DNA of 64,000 nt from Lotus japonicus (lineage: Eukaryota; Streptophyta; Magnoliopsida; Fabales; Fabaceae), in NCBI RefSeq assembly GCF_012489685.1, contig NC_080046.1, positions 31,217,763 to 31,281,762 on the forward strand. Reading direction: 5' to 3'. This document shows positions 26,505-35,893 of the stretch, in pieces. The notes under the pieces were generated by a model, which saw only the letters and a program-made list of their open reading frames with translations, ran no database searches and had not been told where the DNA came from. A program made the translations under genes and the position numbers. Positions within the stretch are counted from its first letter, which is position 1, and each line of letters opens with the position of its first letter.

Positions 26505-29500
26505 TGTAAGAACCAAGATTTTAAGCTTAGAATAAGTGGAAGAGATTTCCATTCACGATTAGGTTTGACGTATTGAGAAGGGAAACCTGAACAAGAGTTT
26601 ATTTAATGAAATAAATTTATGAAGGAGAAAGTTCATGAAAAGTCAAAGGATTGCATCATGATCGATAAAAGTAATAGTACGATCGTTACACGTTTAAACC
26701 TAGGTCAGAAACCCTAGAATATAGCTAGTTTTCACTTTTAGGCACGATGGAAGTTAATTCCAAAAATCTTCAGAGAAATGTTAGAACTTCTCTTTTTCCA
26801 TATATCACAATCGTTTCGAGGCGAAAATCTAGGATCTACGAACGTCCGATTCCAATCATCGGAAGTTTGCCGAAACAGAAACCCTGGTATTTCAAAACCC
26901 TAGAATTTCTCGACAATGAAGACTTTATCTATTCAGAGCTTCAAATGAATATTCTACACGCGTACACCCATTTCTCTTGATGATTTCAATCTTTCATCAG
27001 AAGGAAGTTTTCCATTCCGACATTCGATGCAAAAAGCAACTTATCGGGTAAAATAGTTTTATACCGATTATGCATTAGTCGCTAAAAATACAAGGAGACA
27101 TCTTTTTAGTTTTGGAATTCTTTTGCCAAAACATATCTATTAATTCATGGAGAATGAAGCCAGAAAAATCAGATTCGCGAAACTTTCATTTTCCCGCGTT
27201 TTGCCAACCTCTATATATAGCCAAGAAAGGAAGAAAAAAATCAAAAAAAAACTACCCATTTCCCCACCCAAACCCGCGGCCACAAAGAAGAAGAAGGAGG
27301 AGAAGATTTTCTTCATCGCTTGCTTGATCGTCGATCAATCAGTTGCTGCTTCAAGGCTTCGAGGTATAGTCGCTAATCCTTACCTCCGATCGCTTTTTCC
27401 ATAGCTTTTCTGTAGACTTTTCTGAGTTGATAGTTTTGAGGTTTTTGCAAAACTATCCTGAATATTTCATTTCTGATTCTAAACCTCTTCCTTATGTGCC
27501 CAAGATCACTTCTGCCGGGTTAGATTTTCCGTTATGTCGCCGGAATTCCGCCGGAATCAATTTTAGCCATAAATACCCATTTTTGGAGTTTTTGGAGTAA
27601 AGCTTCAACCTTTAGGCTGAAAACTATCGCCTTAGCTTAGTGCTAGTAGGATTAGTTGTCATAAACGTCGTTGGTGACGTCCCTGCAAAATACCCCTGCG
27701 ACAGTTTTTGATCCGATAATTTTTCCGAGTTCATAATAACCTTAGTTACGGCTAATGATAGCATAGGAACCAAGTTTGATCGAAGAAGAATCGAGTCTCC
27801 TAATTACCAAAAGTGGCCGAACCTATAGGGGAGGAGGAGGAAAATTCCTTTTTCGAAAACTTGCCCTTTCGCGCTAGATTATCGTACCTCGGAGTATGTA
27901 CTCTTTCGGGTGACCTTAGTAAGTATTGGTAGCTTAGTTTCCGATAGATTCTGATAGTATTTCTGTGGTTTTGCTCTAAAGGTGATTTTGAGGAATTTCC
28001 AGCGGAGCAAGGCTTTGATTGTAAAGGAGCTTTAGGAGATAACTCTGGAGAACCTACAGGTGAGGGCTTCTCACTGAATCTCTAGTTAATGCTTAGGGTC
28101 GATGTTTTCGACATTTTTTACTGTTTATGCACTGGATTGTGTGTGATTGGAAAATGTTTTCTGAGGCTTCGGCTGACAATGTAGATGATGAATCTACTGA
28201 ATGCTTTTGAGATTGAATCTTCATGCTAAGTGCTAATTGGGTAATCTAGGATGTGTGGTGCATGCCTTATATGCTAAGTGCTATGTGGTTACTGCTTAAT
28301 ATATTGATATATGACATGTTGATTGGTTGTGCTGAGTTATTTATACTTATGCAATGAAATCTGAGTTTCTGAACGGTGAGAATAGCGGGCAGGTCATGCC
28401 GATTTTATTTTGAGAGTTTTGAGAAAGCTTGATAGGACGAATGAGATTCGGGCCTTGTTAGGATGTTTATGGATCGAGACATTCTCTGGAGTCATTTGGG
28501 GATTAGGAGATCCCGAGAACTGATAGGATTTGCGATAAGACTAAAAGGATACTATTTTGTAAAGAAAACTCATAAGACATTAAACAACCTCTAAATCTTT
28601 AAGTAATGATAACAAACTCGAAAGGAAGCTTCAGATGCAAATCTTAGTCTTTGGAAAACGAGAAGTGTCGTCGGATCCAATCGTTGAGGAAGCTGAGAAG
28701 TGTTGAGTATGTTGATGCTCTTGTACTGTTGGAGCAGCTATGCGTTGTTGGGCTATCCTGGGGATAAGTCCGGGAAACCGTTAGTTTCCGAGAGTGTGAT
28801 ACTCTATGCTCGTTGAGCAGTTGTGACCATCGGATTGAGATGAGTCGGATGATTTGGAAATCATCATGAGTACCCTGTTGATGTGAAGAAGTGTCTTTTG
28901 TCGCAGAATCGACTTTACCTTAGGGTAAGCTTTTAGAGACATTAATCTAGCTAGAACACGTGGCGACGTGTCGAGTGAGGTCGGAGACGTTGTATGGCTA
29001 ATCACTGCATTGCATGCACTCATTAAGTGGTTTAAACACGGCGAGATACCGGACCACGGCGGATTCCAAAATTGGTTATAAGACCAGGATTTCCGCGTAA
29101 GAGCGCTGTTAGGTGACTCTTAGTAGCAGACCGAAATGGCAGACCTACGGGTTTACTGCTGATCTGACTACCGCTGATGTTGGAGTAAGAGGCACGCGGG
29201 CCGAAATGGCTCCACCGTGGCTGGTGTTAGGGCTGATCCGTTGATGTCCATCCGTTCCGGAATGCATATTGGTTGACTGGGTTAACCTGCATTGCATATC
29301 ATGCAACATGCATACTAATTTAGTTGTCGAATGTGATTGTTATTTGTTAATCCTATTTGGAACATGTTAATTGTTATTATTGCTGTTAAGTTCATTATGG
29401 AATATGCAACCCTAGGATGTTATCCCTAGCTATAAGCCTAAGTGGCTATTCTCTTATCTATATCTATTGGTGCTACTATTTACGTAAATCTTTGGAGTTG

Positions 29501-30096
29501 ACCCTCGCGTCTTCTGTGTGTGCTTTGGCGGACAAACGCCCTTTGTCAGATGTCTTTGGCGGACTAGATCATGATGGTTCACCCTTCGGGGGGAACTAGA
29601 GTTGAGATGCTGGAACAGGAGCGCATCGCGGTAGCGAGAGGAGGATGGATAGTGTAGGAGTAGAGTCTTAGCTCTGAACATCATTTGTGTCTTTTGGGAC
29701 AGGGTAGTTTCCCACCTATAGCTTTTTGTGTGGTTTCTTTACAGGAATCACAGAGAGTTGGTTGGACTTAGGAGGTCTTGTTTCAGGCCGATGGGCCAGC
29801 TTATTCTCAGTTTTGAGGGATGGTGTTGCGGACACTTCACCTTTATATTTGGTTTGTACATATTGCCTTCGGGCGCTATACTTTTCTTTCCGTCACTGGA
29901 GGTTACTCGTGACGAGGTGGTTACTTACAGCGGGGGCTGTTATATATATTGTATATTAGTTCTGTTGATTTCGCTTTTGGGTTTTATTTAATTCAGTCTT
30001 GTCTTAGTTATTATCGAAAAAAAAATATTCACGTTTTTTCCGAATTAAGTTTACTTTTGGTTACTAAAGTGACGCCACCGAAATCGGGGTGTTACA
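26505..30096 (+). mobile_element. Solo LTR of a related gypsy family nested in the 5' LTR
   Basis: A 3592-bp segment starts TGTAAGAACC and ends GGGGTGTTACA. It is flanked by a perfect 5-bp duplication, GTCTG (26500-26504 and 30097-30101). Its ends resemble those of the host LTR (TGTAAGACC and GGGGTGTTACA), and it shares diverged stretches such as TCAGAAGGAAGTTTT and GAGTTGACCCT, so it comes from a related subfamily. No internal gag or pol sequence lies between its ends, as expected after LTR-LTR recombination. Small open frames inside (for example 26747-26980, 27112-27327 and 29726-29991) have no recognisable domain and are treated as non-coding. Confidence 0.9.
27212..27220 (+). promoter_or_regulatory. 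TATA box of the solo LTR
   Basis: TATATATAG lies downstream of CATTTTCCCGCGTTTTGCC. The same arrangement, a CATTTTCCCGCG block about 20 bases before the box, precedes the TATA box of the host LTR at 30629 and 57470. Position and conserved context support a core promoter; activity is not shown. Confidence 0.6.
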
Positions 30097-31767
30097 GTCT
30101 GCACACCTGCCTTTTGGCGAGCGTGTCCAGTATAGGCTAATTTCGCTTTAGAGCAACGTTTTAAGTGAGATTTCGAATCCTTGGAAAATTTAAAGATTCT
30201 CTTTATTTTTTCTTCGACCAGCGTTTCATTTCGGAACTCTGGACTGTGCGCACGATAGTATTTACTTTTCGGAAGTCCGCCGACGCTAATTTCTTTGCTT
30301 CGAAACCCTAGTTTCGAGCGATGGATGAAGACTTTTTCTATTCGGGACTTCTAACGAAGTTTCCGTCCGCGTTGCCAGATTTGTTTCGACGTTTCCAATC
30401 TTTCCTCAGAAGGAAGTTTTGTCGTCTGACCATCACAGCAAAAAGTAGTTTTTCGGGACAGATTAACTTACACCTCTTTTGGGATTTTAGATATCGTTTT
30501 TCCCAAATCATAGATATTTGTTCTGAGTTCTGGATTTCTGACGCCAGAATCTCTCTTAGAATTCTTCGGTGAACGTGCTTCAAAAATCGGAATCGCGAAA
30601 TTTTCATTTTCCCGCGATTTCACCTGCCTATAAATAGGCGAAAAAGCAAATATCTCTTCATTTCCTTCCTTGTTGGCCGCGAGTTTGAGGAGAGCTTGGG
30701 GGAGAAATATTTTCGCGAAAACTTGACCGATCTTCGTGCAGTTCGTCCCTACTTCGAGGTACTGAGGTAACTAGCATGATTCTTACCTCTGATTACTGTT
30801 TCTACTGCGTTTCTGAAGTCGTTTCTGTGCTCACAGTTTTGAGCTTTTTGTAAAACTGTCCGTTTTCTCTGATTTCTCTGTCAGTAATCGCCGATTGCGA
30901 TCCAGTTGTCAAGGATCTGAAAAACTGATTCAAAACCCTTTTTGTCTCACATTTCAAAACTTTATTGTCGAAAAGACGTAATCTGACTTCATGCCTTTAG
31001 GATTTGTTGTCACGGATGTCGTTAGGATCATTGCTGTCAAATTTGTTTTCCGAACTGATAACTTTGAGGTTTTGAGCTTTTATTTTGGACCAAAATGCCC
31101 CTGAACGGCCGTATTTTGATCGGATTGTCCGAAAATTGTTCCGACAGTTTCTTTGCCTTAGTTTTACCCTAAAACTACCTTGTAAACAGATTTGATCGAA
31201 GAAAAAGAGCCGGAGCCCTTTTTCCTTAATGGCTGAGAGCTATTCCTTTAGGGGGGGGGAGTTTTCGTTTTCGAAAACTTGTCTTTTCGTACCCGATTGT
31301 CGTATTCTGAAGCTTTAATGCTTTATCTATCGTTTATGTGTTGTTTTGTGATCGAACTAATCGATTTTGTTTGGATTCTGCTTTGTTTTTCTCCGAGGTT
31401 CAGTTGACGGAACTTTGGAATATTCAGAGCATTTGCTTGAAGAAAACTTTGATTACGAGGCTGAATCAGCTCAAGGTTAGGGCAACTTACATATTAGCTA
31501 TGATTGCATGATAGGCGTCGATAAATTCGACTTATGTTGTATCTGATGTTGATTATGATGATGAGTTGATGTTATGATGCTTTTCCATAACTTGTGATGT
31601 TGTGATATTGTTGGTTTGTGCGTTTTGACGCGATTTCGGAGTGGGGAACCTCTGAACTGATTAAAGTTGGTGTTTCGGGTTGGATGAACAACCCTAGGCA
31701 AGTCCAAATGTGGGGTTTGAGACTTAGCCATATGTTGGAATTCTTAGACTTTCCCCGGAAAATGTAT
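30097..31767 (+). repeat. Gypsy 5' LTR, second fragment (truncated)
   Basis: After the GTCTG duplication the host LTR resumes (CACACCTGCC) and parallels 56944-58647 of the 3' LTR, with about 14 substitutions and a few indels. One indel is a stretch of roughly 44 bases near 57719-57762 that is missing here near 30880. The match stops at AAAATGTAT (31767), where the 3' LTR goes on for another 2134 bp but this copy jumps straight into gag coding sequence. The U5 end and primer binding site are therefore deleted. Open frames in this stretch are LTR sequence, not genes. Confidence 0.93.
30629..30636 (+). promoter_or_regulatory. TATA box of the gypsy 5' LTR
   Basis: TATAAATA follows CATTTTCCCGCGATTTCACC. 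The identical site is at 57470-57477 in the 3' LTR. It lies about 450 bp into the host LTR once the solo LTR is discounted. Confidence 0.65.
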
Positions 31768-32164
31768 ATGATGAACCCTACATGTGCAAGAGATTTGTGA
31801 GGGGATTGAGGCCTGATATTGAAGACTCAGTGAGACCATTGGGGATCACGAGGTTCCAGGCATTGGTTGAGAAGGCAACTGAGGTGGAATTGATGAAGAA
31901 TCGAAGATATAACAGGGTTGGAACAGGAGGACCAGTGAGGTCTACACCACAGAATGTTCAAGGAAAGGGGAGGTTCCAGGCGAGGAAGCCATATCAACGT
32001 CCTGCGGGGAGAGGGTTTACCCCGGGATCTTACAAGCCGATGGCTGCTGCTGCTACTTCTGGAGGGTCGGGAAGCCGTACCCAAAACCGTGAGGTGACTT
32101 GTTTCCGTTGTGGGGGAACTGTACAACTGCAACAAATCTGGGCATCTGGCTATGGATTGCAAGG
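31768..32164 (+). pseudogene. gag: gag remnant of the gypsy element (C-terminal part and zinc knuckle)
   Basis: Coding resemblance starts exactly at the deletion junction. The frame read from 31770 gives a typical gypsy gag C-terminal part (FVRGLRPDIEDSVRPLG, then ALVEKATEVE), a Gly/Arg/Pro-rich linker, and CFRC at 32100-32111, the start of a CCHC knuckle. That frame then loses the motif. In another frame, from 32122, a knuckle continues as YNCNKSGHLAMDC, so sequence is missing or shifted between two knuckles. The N-terminal capsid part is gone with the 5' LTR end. copia-1 is inserted at 32165, and the later frame resumes at 41184 in phase with the second knuckle. The product would be a nucleic-acid-binding structural protein if intact; here it is a dead fragment. 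Confidence 0.88.
32160..32164. repeat. Target-site duplication of copia-1 (left)
   Basis: CAAGG at 32160-32164 is repeated at 41179-41183, flanking the TGAAATTCG...GAACTACA ends of copia-1. The gypsy reading frame continues cleanly across the site once the insert is discounted. Confidence 0.97.
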
Positions 32165-33088
32165 TGAAATTCGTATTCACCTAGGACAGATGTGATACAC
32201 AATGTTGCAACAATGTGTAGCACAACAAAACACAATCAGAGTATCAATAATAAACAAACAGTTAAAACACAAGGAGTTGTTAACCCAGTTCGGTGAACAT
32301 CACCTACGTCTGGAGGATACCAATCCAGGAGTCAATTCACTATCAAATAATAGTTCTCAGGTCACATAAAAGTCCCTCCTATACCTAAGTACTCCCCCTT
32401 AGTATAGAGCCTCTTATATGTTCACCACTATTACACAAGTGAATCAAGCTTAGCCCTTCTCCTCTAAGCTATGAGAAAACTTTCTCTAACTCCTAACAAT
32501 CACTGCCACAGTGATCAAGACATGTTTATCAAAAACAGTTTGATGAGATTACAACTCAACTAAACAAATTCAACTCAGTACTTTGATGAACTAAAGCACT
32601 AAGTTGGTACAACACTCACAAGAGGACTCACAAACAAAACCCTAAAATCAATATCTGAATCTCTGAATCCGTGCACAGCTAGGGTTTACAAGTTCCTTTT
32701 ATATAGACGTTCACTTGGGGCTTGGATCTTCAATGGGCTGAACGTCATAGAGTCCACTAACACACTTCTGGAAAGAATCTTCATGGAATCAAATCTTACC
32801 AGAATAAAATAACAGAACCAAGTAAAACAGAATTTGCGATAGACTTGGTCCATACGATATTAATCTTGTTACTTCAGCCAAGATTAAAACAAACACGCCT
32901 TCAGAAGATAAAACGCACAGCATAGGATAAAAACTTCTGAATCACCATACAGTTAGCAACCTCACAACAAGCTTGACTTTAACAACTGAACAAGCAACAT
33001 ATGTAATTCCACCATGTTGCTCCAGATGTTGGAACATATGGTTGCCCATCATGTTTTGAGCAAAATGCAGCCAATCAAAAGAACTACA
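32165..33088 (-). repeat. copia-1 3' LTR
   Basis: On the plus strand it begins TGAAATTCG and ends GAACTACA. It is paired with 40255-41178 at an offset of 8090 bp. A TATA-type motif (CTATATAAAAG on the minus strand) lies at 32696-32706. Confidence 0.96.
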
Positions 33089-33100
33089 ATCTCCCCCTTT
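33089..33100 (-). promoter_or_regulatory. copia-1 polypurine tract
   Basis: On the minus strand AAAGGGGGAGAT directly abuts the 3' LTR start (TGTAGTTC). This is the expected primer site for plus-strand DNA synthesis. A second AAGGGGGAG lies about 190 bp upstream (33276-33286). The rest of 33101-33373 is a non-coding 3' region with no recognisable feature. Confidence 0.85.
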
Positions 33101-33373
33101 GGCAAATTTTTGCTAAAACATGGTCAGACAGCCAAACAATGCTAAAAACAACAAACTCATCCATTTGCACACAACAGCACACAGCATATGATGAACGTAC
33201 CACCCTACTGAACAACATCAAACTTAGTCTGAACAAAAACACTCAAGCAACAGTACTAACAAGCAACAGTACCATTCTCCCCCTTATTAGCAGAAATTGT
33301 CAAAGGGTGCAGAGAAACAACAAAAGTCAACAAAATAGTACAACCATATTGAAGAGATGAAGGAACAAGGGCA

Positions 33374-35251
33374 CTAATCACTAGTAGTATCATCATCAGA
33401 AGTACCAACATCATCTTGAGCATGAGCAGCAGCATTGTCTTCAAGAGGCCTCTTGCCTTTAGTCAACTGCAGAATGAGAGTGTCCACATTCTTCTTCCTC
33501 AATGTACAACTATTAATTGTGTCCTGAAGCATCTTAGACACAGCAATAAGCGCAGCAATTGGAGTCTCAGGAGTCTTCTGAGAGGAAGTACCCTCCCCCT
33601 GAGTCATCTCAGCCAAACCAGCAACATCAGAAACATGGGCACCAGCTAGCAGCCTGGAATCAATAGTGAGAAGACTAGCTTTCTGGCTAGGAACCTCATC
33701 ATCACGGAGAATTTGAGGATGTTGACTCAAAATAATCCCACAAATTAAACAAGGAAAACCAATAGGAAGCCTGACAGCAAAAGTTTCAGCATGCTTCATA
33801 GTTTGAGCAAAGACATATTCACCAAAATCAAACTGAGTTTGAGTTTCAACCAGATAAATTAATTTTGCCAAACCTGAAGAAACATCTGAGCTATGAGTGG
33901 TAGGAGCCCAATTTGCAGCACCAATGCGATTCAAGATAGCATACTTCACACTCAAATAAGTAGAAGACAGCAATCCTTTAGCAGGCCATACCATAGTCTG
34001 ACCAGCCGTGAGTTCTTTAGTGATAGCACTCAATGACAGCTCTTCATTTCCTGTGGCAACAGTGCTCCTTCCCAAATACTGGTTAATGATCTCAGGTGAA
34101 AAATGGACACACTTACCACGCACAAAAACTTTCCTGAAATCAGGATGCCCAGAAACAGTGCAATTTGTAGTCACATTCACAATAAATTCTCTCACCAACT
34201 TGTCATAGCAGCCACCTATCTCAGTAACAGTTTTCAATAACCCAGCAGCCTCAAGAAGTTTCATAATTTCTTGACAATGCAGAATCTCACCAGTCAATTC
34301 CCTCTCTTGAGCAATCCTGCGCTGATAAACATACTTCCACTTACCAACACTCTCTTCAGAGTGAAAAGAAATGTTATCCAAAGGAGCAGCAGGCACATTT
34401 TCTGGAATTCGTTTCCCAATCTTGCGCTTCCGAGCAGCAGAACCAGTATCTGACTTATCCAACTCCTCAGTTGGAGTCTCATCAACAACAGGAGCAGCAT
34501 TATCTTTGTGAACCTTTCTCTTGACATTCTGGACAACAGGAGTATCATCATCAAGAATAATGACCTTCTTGCTCTTCTTGTTCTCACTCAAACCCAAACC
34601 TAACTTCTTGCCAGAGGAACGCGTAGAGTACTTACGAACAACAGTCATCTTTTGCCTTTTTGAAGCAACAGAAGCAGAAGCACCAAGGGTGTTGATCAAC
34701 ACCTCATCAGATTCTGAGTTTTCAATAACATCCTGAACATCCTCGACATGCATAGTTTTATCAACAGAGGGAGTAGAGATGGGAACCATTACCTCTTCCT
34801 CAAGATGATCAGAATCCTTGTTGCAATCAGTATCAACACCGTGGCTTGATTGGTTGTTGCTTGGTGATGGAACAATTGGATCTACATTTGCATGTAAAAC
34901 TTCCTTGAGAGGAGTTTCCAACACTTCAGTGATACGAGAATCATCAACATCGTCACCCGTACTTGGATTGATCTCAGCCTCGGAATTCACTCTCTGAGTA
35001 GCCTCAGAGCCTCTCGTTACCATCTTCCTCTTCGCTTTGGACGCATCTGACTTGGATCGTGCCTCTTTCCCTTTCTTCTTGTGCGGATCAGATGATGGTT
35101 GAGAGATACCTTGAGCAATTGCGATTTCACTGGTATGAGGAGAGGATTTGGAAACCCTTGAAGATTTTGGGGTTTTGGATTTCAGACCCATTACCTTTAC
35201 CCCGTAAGCATTCATCTCAGGAGTGAGTTTCTTGCTAGAATCTTGACTCAT
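33374..35251 (-). CDS. copia-1 third ORF (env-like / putative plant transposon protein)
   Basis: From its first ATG (35251, MSQDSSKKL) this frame runs about 625 residues. It has a long charged, Ser/Lys-rich N-terminal half with basic clusters such as KRKIGKRIPEN, a globular part (HCQEIMKLLEAAGLL, then FIVNVTTNCTVSGHPDF and FSPEIINQYLG), and an acidic tail. The globular part resembles the family labelled putative plant transposon protein, found downstream of pol in Sireviruses and sometimes called env-like. The frame stays open upstream of the ATG as far as the pol stop codon (35447-35449) and is in phase with pol, which suggests expression by stop readthrough (see findings). No clear signal peptide or membrane segment is visible from the ATG, so an envelope role is not supported here. 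Confidence 0.75.
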   Translation of the reverse strand: MSQDSSKKLTPEMNAYGVKVMGLKSKTPKSSRVSKSSPHTSEIAIAQGISQPSSDPHKKKGKEARSKSDASKAKRKMVTRGSEATQRVNSEAEINPSTGDDVDDSRITEVLETPLKEVLHANVDPIVPSPSNNQSSHGVDTDCNKDSDHLEEEVMVPISTPSVDKTMHVEDVQDVIENSESDEVLINTLGASASVASKRQKMTVVRKYSTRSSGKKLGLGLSENKKSKKVIILDDDTPVVQNVKRKVHKDNAAPVVDETPTEELDKSDTGSAARKRKIGKRIPENVPAAPLDNISFHSEESVGKWKYVYQRRIAQERELTGEILHCQEIMKLLEAAGLLKTVTEIGGCYDKLVREFIVNVTTNCTVSGHPDFRKVFVRGKCVHFSPEIINQYLGRSTVATGNEELSLSAITKELTAGQTMVWPAKGLLSSTYLSVKYAILNRIGAANWAPTTHSSDVSSGLAKLIYLVETQTQFDFGEYVFAQTMKHAETFAVRLPIGFPCLICGIILSQHPQILRDDEVPSQKASLLTIDSRLLAGAHVSDVAGLAEMTQGEGTSSQKTPETPIAALIAVSKMLQDTINSCTLRKKNVDTLILQLTKGKRPLEDNAAAHAQDDVGTSDDDTTSD

Positions 35252-35431
35252 GGTGAAGAAGACACACAGAAGGAAACACGGGTCTTCAAGAAAAGAATGG
35301 ACGGTTTTGGAGTGAGTTTCAGAGATTGGAAGTTGCACAGTGGAAGTTGCAGGAGAGATTATCAAGAAACAATGGAAATTCCTGATTAAGCGTGTCTCAG
35401 AAGTAATAACAAAATAGCCGTTGGCACACAA

Positions 35432-35449
35432 AAATCCCTTTAATTGCTA
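35432..35449 (-). promoter_or_regulatory. Candidate leaky stop codon between pol and third ORF
   Basis: Read on the minus strand the sequence is TAG CAA TTA, which fits the UAG-CAR-YYA context known from tobamovirus replicase readthrough. The downstream frame is open and in phase into the third ORF. Stop suppression between pol and the env-like ORF has been described for soybean SIRE1, so the arrangement matches a known Sirevirus strategy. Function here is inferred, not shown. Confidence 0.75.
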
Positions 35450-35893
35450 TAATTCCTCAAATAAACAGATACCCAATAACTGCCTCAATTTTTCAAACTG
35501 TGTGGCACCCAAAGCTTTGGTAAAAATATCTGCTAACTGCTTCTCAGTTGAGACATGTTCCAGAGTAACAGTACCATCTTCAACCAACTCCCTGATGAAA
35601 TGATGACGAATATCAATATGTTTTGTTCTGCTGTGCTGAATTGGATTTTTGGATATGTTGATAGCACTTAGATTGTCACAAAACAATGTCATAACATCTT
35701 GTTGCACATTATACTCCTTTAACATTTGTTTCATCCACATCAACTGAGTGCAACTGCTTCCAGCAGCTATATATTCAGCTTCTGCCGTAGAGAGAGAGAC
35801 ACAATTTTGCTTTTTACTGAACCAAGAAATTAGATTGCTTCCAAGAAAGAAACATCCACCTGATGTGCTCTTCCTATCATCAGCACTTCCAGC
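35447..35893 (-). pseudogene. pol: copia-1 RNase H, C-terminal part after a nonsense codon
   Basis: In phase with the pol frame above it and cut off only by TAG at 35894-35896. It reads through DRKSTSGGCFFLGSN, the acidic STAEAEY motif, FCDN and ADIFTKALGA, all normal copia RNase H landmarks. It ends at a second TAG (35447-35449). In relatives the lost residue within the YCDAD-x-AGS motif is usually Trp, so TGG to TAG is the likely change. The third ORF follows in the same frame. Confidence 0.9.

Noticed and set aside
26341..30096. Treating this as one 3756-bp 5' LTR
   Set aside because: Only its first 164 bp match the 3' LTR start. A GTCTG duplication and a second TGTAAGA start at 26505 show an insertion.
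26747..30140. Short open frames in the solo LTR as genes
   Set aside because: No domains, several in conflicting frames, and all inside LTR sequence bounded by a target duplication.
31498..31731. Minus-strand frame at 31498-31731 and its copy at 58378-58611
   Set aside because: Duplicated LTR sequence with His/Asn/Thr-rich low-complexity reading; no domain and no transcription context.
30097..31767. Reading this stretch as the gypsy 5' untranslated leader
   Set aside because: It matches the interior of the 3' LTR (56944-58647), so it is LTR, not leader.
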